In this document: in pieces, positions 1 through 7,937 of the stretch
Numbering within the stretch: position 1 is the first letter of the stretch
Layout of the letters: every line of letters starts with the position of its first letter
Source of the DNA: Brachybacterium nesterenkovii
GTDB taxonomy: Bacteria > Actinomycetota > Actinomycetes > Actinomycetales > Dermabacteraceae
Assembly: GCF_900163655.1 (NCBI RefSeq)
Contig: NZ_FWFG01000061.1
Coordinates: forward strand, 1-50,997
Direction: 5' to 3'
DNA length: 50,997 bases
Position numbers and translations under genes: made by a program
The notes under the pieces: generated by a model
The model's input: the letters and a program-made list of their open reading frames with translations, nothing else
Told to the model about the DNA's origin: nothing
Databases searched by the model: none

Positions 1-30
1 CCGCAGCGGCGTGCGCTCGCTGCAGGGACT

Positions 31-54
31 GGGGCTGGGGCTGGGGCTGGGGCT
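31..54. repeat. GGGGCT hexanucleotide repeat, 4 units
   Basis: Four perfect tandem GGGGCT units lie upstream of dapF. The frame is open through them from a GTG at 11, but no DapF homology is visible there, so they are read as 5' non-coding sequence. Confidence 0.8.
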
Positions 55-135
55 GCGGCCGTGTCGGACGTCGCTCGCCTCACCTGTTGATGGATGCGCC
101 GCGCCTGTGTCGCGCACGCGCCGCGCCCGCGTCGC

Positions 136-141
136 TAGGCT
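136..141 (+). promoter_or_regulatory. -10 box of leaderless dapF promoter
   Basis: TAGGCT ends 7 nt before the ATG at 149. This spacing would place transcription start on or next to the start codon. No clear -35 box is seen at the expected distance. Confidence 0.6.
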
Positions 142-148
142 CGGGGTC

Positions 149-1039
149 ATGGCTCCGCTCGACTCCGCCCCGACGCCCCCGGCTCCCGCGCCCGGTTCTC
201 CTCTGCGCTTCGCCAAGGGGCACGGCGCCCGCAACGACTTCGTGATCCTCCAGGATCCCGACGGGGCGGCGGACATCACGCCCGAGCTCGTGCAGCGCCT
301 GACCGAGCGCACCGCGGGACTGGGGGCCGACGGCCTGATCCGCGTCGTGCGCACCCGCGCCGCCGGCGTCGACGCACCCGCCGATGCCCCTGAGTGGTTC
401 ATGGACTACCGCAACGCCGACGGCTCGATCGCGGAGATGTGCGGCAACGGCGTGCGCGTGTTCGCGGCCGAGCTGCGCCGCACCGGCCTCGTCGGCGCCG
501 ACCGCTTCGACATCTGGACCCGCGCGGGAGTGCGGACCGTCGAGATCCTCAGCCCCCCGGAGGCCGGGGACGGCACCTGGCAGGTCCGCGTGGGCATGGG
601 CCCCGGGCGCCTGACCGGCGAGGCCCGGACGGTCACGGTCGCCGGGCGCGAGCTCGCTGCGACCGAGGTCGACATGGGCAACCCCCACACGGTCGCGTTC
701 CTGCCCGAGGACGCCGCGCTCGAGGACGTCGATCTCACGCGCCGCCCCGCTCTGGCCCCGGAGCCGCCGCACGGCACGAACGTCGAGCTCGTCGTCGCTC
801 GGGGTGAGCGCCACGTGGCGATGCGGGTGCACGAGCGGGGCGTGGGGGAGACCCTCGCCTGCGGGACGGGCGCATGCGCCGTCGCCGTCGCCGCGGCGCT
901 GCGGGCGGGCGATGAGAGCCGCCGGCCGTGGCGGGTCGATCTGCCCGGCGGCACGCTCACGATCGGCTGGACGCCCGAGGGGGACGTCACGCTCGCCGGT
1001 CCGGCCCAGATCGTCGCCGAGGGCACGCTGCTCGTCTGA
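149..1039 (+). CDS. dapF: Diaminopimelate epimerase
   Basis: Converts LL- to meso-diaminopimelate for lysine and peptidoglycan synthesis; cytosolic. The 296-residue product has both catalytic cysteine motifs: MCGNGVR (Cys about 98) and ETLACGTGAC (Cys about 238), plus the family signature MDYRNADGS just before the first. The frame is open from a GTG at 11, but ATG 149 is chosen because homology starts soon after it and a TAGGCT -10 box sits 7 nt upstream, implying a leaderless mRNA. It runs towards the methyltransferase gene with only 9 bp between stops. In related genomes miaA lies upstream, which would be outside this window. It matches the meso-DAP-type MurE encoded at 20365. Confidence 0.96.
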   Translation: MAPLDSAPTPPAPAPGSPLRFAKGHGARNDFVILQDPDGAADITPELVQRLTERTAGLGADGLIRVVRTRAAGVDAPADAPEWFMDYRNADGSIAEMCGNGVRVFAAELRRTGLVGADRFDIWTRAGVRTVEILSPPEAGDGTWQVRVGMGPGRLTGEARTVTVAGRELAATEVDMGNPHTVAFLPEDAALEDVDLTRRPALAPEPPHGTNVELVVARGERHVAMRVHERGVGETLACGTGACAVAVAAALRAGDESRRPWRVDLPGGTLTIGWTPEGDVTLAGPAQIVAEGTLLV

Positions 1040-1048
1040 GCGCGGCCC

Positions 1049-1663
1049 TCAGCTCTGCGGCGAGATCTCCAGGATCCGGAACCCCTTGGCGCTCGCCGCC
1101 TTGGTGACCGTGCGCCCCTTCAGATGCTGATCCAGCCAGGCTGCGAGCGGGTCGGCGCCCAGATTGCGGCCCACCACGAGAGCGCCCCAGCCGGAGGGTG
1201 CGAGGCGCGCGCACCACGTCAGCAGGAGCTCGTGCAGCGCCTCCTTGCCGATGCGGATCGGCGGGTTGGACCACAGCACGTCGATCGCCAGATCCGCGGG
1301 AACCTCCTCCGGCGCGGTGACGTGCACGTTCGTAAGCCCCAGGCGCTCGGCGTTCTCGCGCGTCAGGGCCCGGGCCCGCTCGGAGACGTCCACGGCCCAC
1401 ACCTGCGCATCCGGGTGCTCGAGGGCGGCGGTCAGCGCGATCGGACCCCAGCCGCAGCCGAGATCCACGATCGTCGCCTCCGGGGGAACGGCGGGCAGCG
1501 CGTCCAGGCGCCCGAGCAGCACGGAGGTCGCCTTGTCGAGCCCGCGCCCGCTGAACACGGAGGCAGAGGAGACGAGGTCGCGCTCGGCGCCGGCGAGCTG
1601 CACGCACAGCGGGTGGCGGGCATCGTCGGTCGCGCTCGTGGGGGAGAAGTAGTGCTCGGACAC
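1049..1663 (-). CDS. Class I SAM-dependent methyltransferase, RsmC/RlmG-like
   Basis: A 204-residue single-domain methyltransferase. Motif I is VDLGCGWGP and motif IV is SNPPI, the NPP(F/Y/I) pattern of enzymes that methylate nucleic-acid amino groups, so a guanine-N2 RNA methyltransferase of the RsmC group is likely. The N-terminal half has the F-SGRGLDKAT stretch found in these small actinobacterial versions, which lack the duplicated domain of enterobacterial RsmC. Start GTG 1663 is supported by TATCCT ending 7 nt upstream (leaderless). It is divergent from hflX and convergent with dapF, a common actinobacterial arrangement. The exact RNA target cannot be told. Confidence 0.88.
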   Translation of the reverse strand: MSEHYFSPTSATDDARHPLCVQLAGAERDLVSSASVFSGRGLDKATSVLLGRLDALPAVPPEATIVDLGCGWGPIALTAALEHPDAQVWAVDVSERARALTRENAERLGLTNVHVTAPEEVPADLAIDVLWSNPPIRIGKEALHELLLTWCARLAPSGWGALVVGRNLGADPLAAWLDQHLKGRTVTKAASAKGFRILEISPQS

Positions 1664-1670
1664 GCCTGCC

Positions 1671-1676
1671 AGGATA
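1671..1676 (-). promoter_or_regulatory. -10 box of leaderless methyltransferase promoter
   Basis: On the minus strand TATCCT is followed by 7 nt and then GTG at 1663. It helps choose this GTG over upstream in-frame starts. Confidence 0.55.
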
Positions 1677-1837
1677 CGGGCGCGCTCTGCGGCCCCAGGC
1701 CCTGCGCTGCGGAGTCGGGGCGAGCGGGCGGCGGGCTGCCGACCGCGCGGATGTGCCCTGCGCGAAAAGTCCTGGCCTGCTCCCGGCGAGCCGTGGGACC
1801 CTTCTGGCACCGAATCCACGACAGGAAGCGACACCGC

Positions 1838-3406
1838 GTGCCCATCTCCTTCCACCCGGACCCCCAGACAGACGCCGACACCGCAGTCGACGCCGGCGGA
1901 GGACCCGAGACGACGAGCCCCGGCCCGTCAGCGGTGGACGATGCTCCTGCGGATGCGACGGACGCCCTGACCGCGCGGATCCTCGCCCGCGGCGACGCCT
2001 CGATCTCCGCGACCACCTACACCTCCGAGACCGACGGCGAGCAGCTCGACCTCGCCGACCGCCACGCGCTGCGCCGCGTCAGCGGGCTGTCCACCGAGCT
2101 CGAGGACATCACCGAGGTCGAGTACCGCCAGCTGCGCCTCGAGAAGGTGGTGCTCGCCGGGATCTACACGACCGGCGGTCTCGAGGACGCGGAGAACAGC
2201 CTGCGCGAGCTCGCCGCGCTCGCCGAGACCGCGGGCTCCGAGGTGCTCGACGGGATCATGCAGCGTCGTGCCCATCCGGACCCGGCCACCTTCCTGGGCA
2301 AGGGCAAGGCCGCCGAACTCGCCGAGATCGTCGCCGAGACCGGCGCCGACACGGTCGTGGCCGACGGCGAGCTCGCGCCCAGCCAGCGTCGCGCCCTCGA
2401 GGACATCGTCAAGGTCAAGGTCATCGACCGCACCGCGCTGATCCTCGACATCTTCGCCCAGCACGCCAAGTCCCGCGAGGGCAAGGCGCAGGTGGAGCTC
2501 GCCCAGCTCGAGTACCTGCTGCCGCGCCTGCGCGGCTGGGGCGAGTCGATGTCCCGCCAGGCCGGCGGCCGCGTCGCCGGCGGTGCCGGGATCGGCTCCC
2601 GCGGCCCGGGCGAGACGAAGATCGAGCTCGATCGCCGCCGCATCCGCACCCGCATGGCCAAGCTGCGGCGCGAGATCAAGGAGATGGCGCCCGCCCGCGA
2701 GGCCAAGCGCGCCGACCGCACCCGCCGTGAGGTCCCGGCCGTCGCGATCGCCGGCTACACCAACGCGGGCAAGTCCTCGCTGCTGAACCGGCTCACCGGG
2801 GCCGGAGTGCTCGTCGAGAACGCGCTGTTCGCCACGCTGGACCCGACGGTGCGCCGCGCCGAGACGCCCGACGGACGCGAGTTCACCTTCGCCGACACCG
2901 TCGGCTTCGTGCGCCACCTGCCCACGGAGCTGGTGGAGGCCTTCCGCTCCACGCTCGAGGAGGTCGCCGACGCGGACCTCCTGCTCCACGTCGTCGACGC
3001 CTCCCACCCGGACCCCGAGGGCCAGATCCGCGCCGTCCGCACCGTGCTGGGCGAGATCGACGGCTTCGAGGTCCCCGAGATCGTGGTGCTGAACAAGGCC
3101 GATCTCGCGGAGCCGGAGACGATCGCGCGCCTGCGCAGCCAGGTCGAGCTGTCGGCCGTGGTCTCCGCCCGCACGGGCGAGGGCATCGAGGAGCTGCGCG
3201 AGCTGATCGCCGAGCACCTGCCGCGCCCGGCCGTCGAGATCGACCTCGTCGTGCCGTACACGCGCGGCGATCTCGTCTCGCGCGCCCACACGACGGGGGA
3301 GATCCTCGCCGAGGAGCACCTCGAGCACGGCACGCATCTGCGCGCGCGCGTGGACCGGGCGCTCGCCGCTGAGCTCGAGAGCGCCGCGGAGCCCGCCGCC
3401 GTCTGA
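1838..3406 (+). CDS. hflX: GTPase HflX
   Basis: A ribosome-associated GTPase that splits stalled or stressed 70S ribosomes. The 522-residue product has an N-terminal HflX domain with the glycine-rich SRQAGGRVAGGAGIGSRG loop near 230-250, then a G domain: G1 GYTNAGKSS (about 306), G2 FATLDPT, G3 DTVGF (about 353) and G4 NKAD (about 419). Start GTG 1838 has an AGGAAG ribosome site about 10 nt upstream; the frame stays open much further upstream, but that part is non-homologous and overlaps the divergent methyltransferase gene. The first 80 residues are a low-complexity acidic tail. Confidence 0.95.
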   Translation: MPISFHPDPQTDADTAVDAGGGPETTSPGPSAVDDAPADATDALTARILARGDASISATTYTSETDGEQLDLADRHALRRVSGLSTELEDITEVEYRQLRLEKVVLAGIYTTGGLEDAENSLRELAALAETAGSEVLDGIMQRRAHPDPATFLGKGKAAELAEIVAETGADTVVADGELAPSQRRALEDIVKVKVIDRTALILDIFAQHAKSREGKAQVELAQLEYLLPRLRGWGESMSRQAGGRVAGGAGIGSRGPGETKIELDRRRIRTRMAKLRREIKEMAPAREAKRADRTRREVPAVAIAGYTNAGKSSLLNRLTGAGVLVENALFATLDPTVRRAETPDGREFTFADTVGFVRHLPTELVEAFRSTLEEVADADLLLHVVDASHPDPEGQIRAVRTVLGEIDGFEVPEIVVLNKADLAEPETIARLRSQVELSAVVSARTGEGIEELRELIAEHLPRPAVEIDLVVPYTRGDLVSRAHTTGEILAEEHLEHGTHLRARVDRALAAELESAAEPAAV

Positions 3407-3443
3407 CGGCGTCTGACGGTGTCTTCGTGCCGCCGCGGCGGGT

Positions 3444-3519
3444 CGGGTGCTCAGCGGCAGGCCGGGTGCGCAGTGGCGGGCCGGGTGCGCCGCGGCGAGC
3501 CGGGCGCGCAGCGCGGCGC
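3444..3519. repeat. 19-bp imperfect tandem repeat, 4 units
   Basis: Four units of the form CGGGTGCGCAGYGGCGGGC start at 3444, 3463, 3482 and 3501, between the hflX stop and the DinG-like helicase. Nothing else is recognised in this 166-bp gap except the -10 box at 3561. Confidence 0.8.
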
Positions 3520-3560
3520 GGCTCACGTCGCGCCTGCCCGACGTCGCCCGCACCCGCCAC

Positions 3561-3566
3561 TAGGGT
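3561..3566 (+). promoter_or_regulatory. -10 box of leaderless helicase promoter
   Basis: TAGGGT is followed by 6 nt and then the GTG at 3573; no ribosome site is present. Confidence 0.65.
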
Positions 3567-3572
3567 GGACCG

Positions 3573-5588
3573 GTGCCCGCCTCCGATCCCGTCGTGGACG
3601 TCCCCCATCTCGACGTCCTGATGGACGCCGCGGTCGCGGCCGTCGGCGGTTCCCGACGCGAAGGGCAGACGGCGATGGCCGAGGCCGTGGACCTCGCGAT
3701 GGACGGGCAGCGCCACCTGCTCGTCCAGGCCGGCACCGGCACCGGCAAGTCCCTGGCCTACCTCGTCCCCGCCCTGCGGCACGCGGTCGTCACCGGTCGC
3801 ACCGTCGTGGTGTCCACGGCGACGATCGCCCTGCAGTCCCAGATAGTCCGCAAGGACCTGCCCCGCCTGGTTGAGGCCCTCGCCCCGCTGCTGCCGCGCA
3901 CCCCCACCTACAGCCTGCTCAAGGGCCGCGCGAACTACGTGTGCCAGCACAAGGCCTCCGGCGGCTACCCCGATGATCTCGACCCGCAGGCCCTGTTCAC
4001 CGAGGCCGCGGTCGATCCCGCGCTCGGTTCCTCCGAGCGCCTCGGCGACCAGGTCCGGCGCCTGCGGGAGTGGGCCGAGACCACCGACACCGGCGACCGC
4101 GACGACCTCGCGACGGCCGTGTCCGACCGCGCCTGGCGCCAGGTGTCCGTGACCGGTCCGCAGTGCCTGGGCTCGACCTGCCCGATGGTCGAGTCCTGCT
4201 TCGCCGAGCGCAGCCGGGCGATCGCCCGGGACGTGGACCTCGTCATCACCAACCATGCGCTCATGGCCGTCGACGCCTTCAACGGGCACGCGATCCTGCC
4301 CGAGCACGACGTGCTCGTCGTCGACGAGGCCCACGACCTCGTGGACCGCGTGACCGGTGCGGTCACCGAGGTGCTCACGCACGGGATGGTCCGCGGCGCG
4401 GTCCGCGACCTGCGTGGCCTCGGTGTGGCGGCGACGGCGCTCGACGACGCCGGCGAGCAGCTGCGCGCCGCGCTCGAGCAGATGCCCGACGGGCGGGTGA
4501 TCGGCCCGCTGCCGCCACTCATGCTCGATGCACTCGTGCTGCTGCGGGCCCAGGCCCATGAGGCCCATGCCGATGCCAAGGACGCCGGTGACCCCCATGC
4601 CTCGACGACCGCCGGTGCCCGCAAGGCCGTGCGCGCGAACCTGCAGGCGATCATCGACGTGTGCGAGCGCCTCGCCGCCCCCGCGGACGACGACGTCGTC
4701 TCGGTCGCGCACTCGGAGGCGACCGGGCGCTCGAGCCTGCAGGTCGCGCCGCTCAGCGTCGCCTCGCCCATGCGCGGCACCGTGCTCGAGGACCGCACGG
4801 TCGTGATGACCTCCGCGACGCTCGCCCTCGGAGGCCGCTTCGAGCCGCCGGCCGGAAGCGTCGGCCTCCGCGCGGACGATCGCGAGGACGCCCTCGCGGC
4901 AGCCCGCGGCGACGACCGCAGCGCGTGGCGCGGCCTGGATGTGGGCAGCCCCTTCGACTACCGGCGCCAGGGGATCCTGTACGTCGCCCGCCATCTGCCG
5001 CCGCCCGGCCGCGAGGGGCCCTCGCTCGCGATGCTCGACCACCTGACGGAGCTCCTCGAGGCCTCGCGCGGCGGTGCGCTGTGCCTGTTCTCCTCGCGCC
5101 GCGGCGCCGAGCTCGCCGCCGAGCACGTCCGCGCGCGCACGGCGCTGCCCATCGGCCTGCAGGGCGAGGACTCCCTGAGCTCCCTGGTGCGGGACTTCAG
5201 CGCCGACGAGGCGACGAGCCTGTTCGGGACGCTCTCGCTGTGGCAGGGCGTGGACGTCCAGGGGCGCGCCTGCCGCCTCGTCACGATCGATCGCATCCCC
5301 TTCCCCCGACCCGATGACCCGCTCACGGCGGCGCGCCAGGAGCGCTGGTCCCAGCGCGGAGGCAACGGGTTCATGGCGATCTCGGCGCAGCATGCGGCGC
5401 TGCTCATGGCCCAGGGCGCCGGGCGCCTGATCCGCTCGGGGGAGGATCGCGGCATGGTCGCAGTGCTGGACCCGCGCCTGGCGACCAAGCGCTACGGGGC
5501 CTTCCTCACCACCGCCATGCCGCCGATGTGGCGGACCGATGACCCCGCCACCGCGCTCGCGGCGCTGGATCGGCTGGCGCGGGCCTAG
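3573..5588 (+). CDS. ATP-dependent DNA helicase, DinG/XPD-like
   Basis: A 671-residue superfamily 2 helicase. Walker A is AGTGTGKS (about 53-60) and motif II is VVDEAHDL (DEAH). Four cysteines between them, in NYVC, QCLGSTC and ESC, match the iron-sulfur cluster of XPD/DinG helicases. The C-terminal domain has SLWQGVDV and the QGAGRLIRS arginine-finger motif. These enzymes unwind forked DNA, R-loops or G-quadruplexes. No exonuclease domain is fused, unlike the Gram-positive DinG type. GTG 3573 is preceded by a leaderless -10 box. The gene converges on lexA. No LexA box is seen upstream, so SOS control of this copy is not supported. Confidence 0.92.
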   Translation: MPASDPVVDVPHLDVLMDAAVAAVGGSRREGQTAMAEAVDLAMDGQRHLLVQAGTGTGKSLAYLVPALRHAVVTGRTVVVSTATIALQSQIVRKDLPRLVEALAPLLPRTPTYSLLKGRANYVCQHKASGGYPDDLDPQALFTEAAVDPALGSSERLGDQVRRLREWAETTDTGDRDDLATAVSDRAWRQVSVTGPQCLGSTCPMVESCFAERSRAIARDVDLVITNHALMAVDAFNGHAILPEHDVLVVDEAHDLVDRVTGAVTEVLTHGMVRGAVRDLRGLGVAATALDDAGEQLRAALEQMPDGRVIGPLPPLMLDALVLLRAQAHEAHADAKDAGDPHASTTAGARKAVRANLQAIIDVCERLAAPADDDVVSVAHSEATGRSSLQVAPLSVASPMRGTVLEDRTVVMTSATLALGGRFEPPAGSVGLRADDREDALAAARGDDRSAWRGLDVGSPFDYRRQGILYVARHLPPPGREGPSLAMLDHLTELLEASRGGALCLFSSRRGAELAAEHVRARTALPIGLQGEDSLSSLVRDFSADEATSLFGTLSLWQGVDVQGRACRLVTIDRIPFPRPDDPLTAARQERWSQRGGNGFMAISAQHAALLMAQGAGRLIRSGEDRGMVAVLDPRLATKRYGAFLTTAMPPMWRTDDPATALAALDRLARA

Positions 5589-5606
5589 GCTCCGCGGCCG
5601 CGGGCA

Positions 5607-5678
5607 CCGGCCGTTGACACCGGCCGCGCACACCGGCCGCGGGTGCCGACCGCGGGTGCCGGCCGCGGGTGCCGGCCG
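5607..5678. repeat. 13-bp tandem repeat in convergent gap
   Basis: Five full units and a partial sixth of CCGGCCGCGGGTG (starts 5607, 5620, 5633, 5646, 5659, 5672) fill the gap between the convergent helicase and lexA stops. Its GC-rich self-complementary sequence could also act as a bidirectional terminator. Confidence 0.75.
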
Positions 5679-5681
5679 TGA

Positions 5682-6425
5682 TCAGACGGCGCGGAGGACC
5701 GCCACGACCTTGCCCAGGATCTGGGCGTCGTCGCCCAGGATCGGGGCGAACGAGGGGTTGTGGGGCATGAGCCAGATGTGCCCGTCGCGCTGGACGAACG
5801 TCTTGACCGTCGCCTCCCCGTCGATCATGGCCGCGACGATCTCGCCCTTCTCCGCCACGTTCTGGGAGCGGACGACCACCCAGTCCCCGTCGCAGATCGC
5901 GGCGTCGACCATGGAGTCCCCGACGACCTGCAGCAGGAAGAGCTCGCCGGAGCCGACGAGCTGCTGGGGGAGGGTGAAGACGTCCTCGATCTGCTCCTCG
6001 GCGGTGATCGGGACGCCCGCGGCGATGCGGCCGACGAGCGGGACCGCGACCGACGGCGATGCCTGCACCTCGGTGCCGCTCCCCGCCCCCGGGTCGCCGC
6101 TCTCATCGGGCAGGACAATCTCCATCGCGCGCGGGCGCTTGGGGTCGCGACGCAGGTAGCCCTTGCGCTCGAGCGCGTGGAGCTGGTGGGAGACCGAGGA
6201 GGGCGAGGTGAGGCCGACGGCGTCCCCGATCTCGCGCATCGTGGGCGGATAGCCGCGGTCGGCGATCGCGCGGGCGATGGTCTCGAGGATGGTCCGCTGG
6301 CGCGGCGACAGCGACGCGCTCTCGGCGGCGTCGGCGCTGCCGAGAGCCGGTGCGGCGCCGCTCGTCGTGGCGGTCTCCGCCGCCGTGCTGTCGGTGGTGC
6401 CGCCGTCCGTCGTGCTGCTGGGCAT
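5682..6425 (-). CDS. lexA: SOS repressor LexA
   Basis: Repressor of the DNA-damage response, inactivated by RecA-stimulated self-cleavage. The 247-residue protein has an N-terminal winged helix (about 40-95, [15 protein letters not shown] with recognition helix [14 protein letters not shown]). The cleavage site is Ala136-Gly137 in AAGVPI. The serine-lysine dyad is Ser171 (GDSMVD) and Lys208 (ATVKTF). ATG 6425 has GAGAGG upstream. The first 38 residues are a Ser/Thr/Ala-rich tail, longer than in model LexA proteins. It is divergent from the LysM gene, with LexA-type boxes in the gap, so it should be autoregulated. Confidence 0.97.
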   Translation of the reverse strand: MPSSTTDGGTTDSTAAETATTSGAAPALGSADAAESASLSPRQRTILETIARAIADRGYPPTMREIGDAVGLTSPSSVSHQLHALERKGYLRRDPKRPRAMEIVLPDESGDPGAGSGTEVQASPSVAVPLVGRIAAGVPITAEEQIEDVFTLPQQLVGSGELFLLQVVGDSMVDAAICDGDWVVVRSQNVAEKGEIVAAMIDGEATVKTFVQRDGHIWLMPHNPSFAPILGDDAQILGKVVAVLRAV

Positions 6426-6517
6426 CGTGCCGGCCTCTCTTCCGCGGCGACGGCCCGCTCGGAGCACGGGCCCGCCTTCGTTCGTCACACCCCCCTGGTG
6501 GAGTGATCACGTCACCC

Positions 6518-6546
6518 AGAGTAGGGCGCTCGCACGCGCGTTCCAA
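6518..6546 (-). promoter_or_regulatory. lexA promoter
   Basis: On the minus strand, -35 TTGGAA (6546-6541), a 17-bp spacer and -10 TACTCT (6523-6518). The LexA-type box at 6544-6557 overlaps the -35 element, as expected for autorepression. Confidence 0.65.
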
Positions 6547-6557
6547 ACATGTGTTCG
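6544..6557. promoter_or_regulatory. LexA (SOS) box 1
   Basis: CAAACATGTGTTCG differs from the actinobacterial/Bacillus-type CGAAC-N4-GTTCG consensus at one base. It overlaps the lexA -35 box. Confidence 0.75.
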
Positions 6558-6565
6558 AGCGTGTC

Positions 6566-6594
6566 TTGCGCCGACAGCCTCGGAGCCCTACAGT
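6566..6594 (+). promoter_or_regulatory. Promoter of LysM gene
   Basis: -35 TTGCGC (6566-6571), 17-bp spacer, -10 TACAGT (6589-6594). It lies between the two LexA boxes and points to the gene at 6630. Confidence 0.6.
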
Positions 6595-6610
6595 CGTACA
6601 CATATTCGAT

Positions 6611-6624
6611 CGAACAGGAGTTCG
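6611..6624. promoter_or_regulatory. LexA (SOS) box 2
   Basis: CGAACAGGAGTTCG is a perfect match to CGAAC-N4-GTTCG. It lies just downstream of the LysM promoter and ends 5 nt before its ATG, where bound LexA would block transcription. Confidence 0.8.
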
Positions 6625-6629
6625 GACTG

Positions 6630-7013
6630 ATGATCACAATCGCCGCCGTCCAGGCCCCCGCCGCCCCGTCCTCGCGCACGAGTGCGCGCGCATCCCGAAA
6701 GGGTGTTCGACTCGAGATCACCCGCCGCGGCCGGATCGTGCGCGCTCTCGTGCTCGTCCTCCTCGCGGCCGCCGTGCTCTTCGCCGCCCTGACCGAGGTC
6801 GGTGCGACGGGCGCACTCGCCGACCTCGCGCGCGGTCCCGAGACCGTGTCCGTGACGGTGCAGCCCGGGGACACCCTGTGGGAGTACGGCCAGACCTACG
6901 CCTCCGAGGGCGCGGACCTGCGCGACTGGGTGCTCGACGTCCAGCGCGCTAATGGCCTGCCGAGCGTCGAGCTCACCGCGGGCACGCAGATCGAGGTCCC
7001 CGTCGGCGCGTGA
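6630..7013 (+). CDS. LysM-domain membrane protein, probable SOS-induced division inhibitor
   Basis: A 127-residue protein: a basic cytoplasmic N-terminus, one membrane segment (about 37-54) and one extracytoplasmic LysM peptidoglycan-binding domain (about 73-124, [13 protein letters not shown]). Size, topology and position divergent from lexA and before nrdR match Rv2719c (ChiZ) of Mycobacterium tuberculosis and, functionally, YneA of Bacillus and DivS of Corynebacterium, which stop septation during DNA damage. ATG 6630 is chosen because a perfect LexA box lies directly upstream; an in-frame ATG at 6549 lies upstream of the promoter. The inhibitor role is inferred from family and context. Confidence 0.88.
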   Translation: MITIAAVQAPAAPSSRTSARASRKGVRLEITRRGRIVRALVLVLLAAAVLFAALTEVGATGALADLARGPETVSVTVQPGDTLWEYGQTYASEGADLRDWVLDVQRANGLPSVELTAGTQIEVPVGA

Positions 7014-7081
7014 CCGCCGCTGTCGGCGCGGAAGCGCCGTCGGCGATCCGACCGCTCCGCGGAGGACCTGGCGGCGCACGG

Positions 7082-7087
7082 TACTCT
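7082..7087 (+). promoter_or_regulatory. -10 box of leaderless nrdR promoter
   Basis: TACTCT is followed by 6 nt and the GTG at 7094. The start at 7094 also begins exactly at the conserved zinc ribbon. Confidence 0.65.
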
Positions 7088-7093
7088 GAGCAC

Positions 7094-7594
7094 GTGCACT
7101 GTCCTTTCTGCCGCCACCCGGATTCGCGCGTCGTCGACTCGCGGACCGCTGACGACGGCGCCTCGATCCGTCGGCGTCGGCAGTGCCCGCAGTGCTCCCG
7201 TCGTTTCTCGACGATTGAGTCCGCCTCACTCGCCGTGGTCAAGCGCTCGGGCGCCAGTGAGCCGTTCAGCCGCGCCAAGGTCGTCTCGGGTGCCCGGAAG
7301 GCGTGCCAGGGGCGTCCCGTGACCGACGACCAGCTGGCCCTCCTCGCGCAGAAGGTCGAGGAGGCGATCCGTCAGAGCGGTCAGGCGGAGGTCGAGGCGC
7401 ACGACGTCGGGCTCGCCATCCTCCAGCCGCTGCGCGAGCTCGACCTCGTCGCGTACCTGCGCTTCGCGAGCGTCTACCAGAACTTCGACTCCCTCGACGA
7501 CTTCGAGGCCGCGATCGCGCAGCTGCGAGCGGAAGAGGGCGACGCTCCCTCAGGCGGCGCGGAGGCATCGGCGGACGCATCGCCCGCTTCCTGA
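7094..7594 (+). CDS. nrdR: Transcriptional repressor NrdR
   Basis: Nucleotide-sensing repressor of ribonucleotide reductase genes. The 166-residue protein starts with a zinc ribbon (CPFC near 3-6, CPQC near 31-34) followed by an ATP-cone domain ([16 protein letters not shown] onwards). GTG 7094 gives the canonical VHCPFC start; an upstream in-frame ATG at 7010 would add 28 non-homologous residues. The last 25 residues form an Ala/Ser-rich acidic tail. The lexA/LysM/nrdR order is the same as in mycobacteria. No NrdR box is seen in the window, so its targets lie elsewhere. Confidence 0.96.
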   Translation: MHCPFCRHPDSRVVDSRTADDGASIRRRRQCPQCSRRFSTIESASLAVVKRSGASEPFSRAKVVSGARKACQGRPVTDDQLALLAQKVEEAIRQSGQAEVEAHDVGLAILQPLRELDLVAYLRFASVYQNFDSLDDFEAAIAQLRAEEGDAPSGGAEASADASPAS

Positions 7595-7775
7595 CCCCGA
7601 CCCCGGGCCGAGTCCGCCCCGGCGGAGGTGATCGGTGCGGCCGGGGATGAGCCGCTCGGCCGGGCCCGGGTCTGCTTCTGGGCCTGGTCCTGGTCGCTCA
7701 CCTACTTTCGGTCCTGCTTCTGAGTCCGCTTCCGGGTCGGGCTGATTCCGGTCCCGAGCACCCGCGCCCGTCCCG

Positions 7776-7809
7776 TATGATGGTCCGCGTGCGCCTCGCG
7801 CGCACCTGA
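7776..7809 (+). promoter_or_regulatory. -10 box and six-codon leaderless mini-ORF
   Basis: TATGAT (7776-7781), the best -10 match in the window, is followed by 7 nt and GTG at 7789. The frame reads six codons (MRLART) and stops at 7807-7809, directly before the hairpin at 7808-7845. It could be a small RNA or a leader-type peptide. Confidence 0.4.
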
Positions 7810-7845
7810 CCGGCGGTCGTGGAGGGGAAGCCTCGGCCGCCGGTC
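7808..7845 (+). terminator. Hairpin, terminator-like
   Basis: A 12-bp stem (GACCGGCGGTCG paired with CGGCCGCCGGTC, one G-U pair) with a loop of about 14 nt, followed by a short pyrimidine run TCTTCTC. It would end a transcript from the TATGAT box after about 60 nt. Confidence 0.5.
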
Positions 7846-7937
7846 TTCTCATGCCGGGAGGCGTCGCATGCTCGGCGCGAGCCCTGTGCTCTCGCGTCTC
7901 ATCCCCGGCGGATCCTCATGCCCGCGGAGACGATCCC

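Larger units (their letters stand above)
7595..7937. other. Convergent gap nrdR/helicase with isolated promoter and hairpin
   Basis: No protein gene is supported here. The first part has degenerate GGTCYTGCTTCTG-like repeats. The second part holds a strong -10 box, a six-codon ORF and a hairpin, listed separately. Confidence 0.6.

Noticed and set aside
80-832. Long reverse-strand open frame opposite dapF
   Set aside because: Rich in Arg/His/Asp with no recognisable family; it mirrors the dapF codons and is a GC-driven shadow.
1838-3406. Much longer hflX starting at 1124
   Set aside because: The extra 238 codons overlap the divergent methyltransferase gene antisense and are non-homologous; a ribosome site supports GTG 1838.
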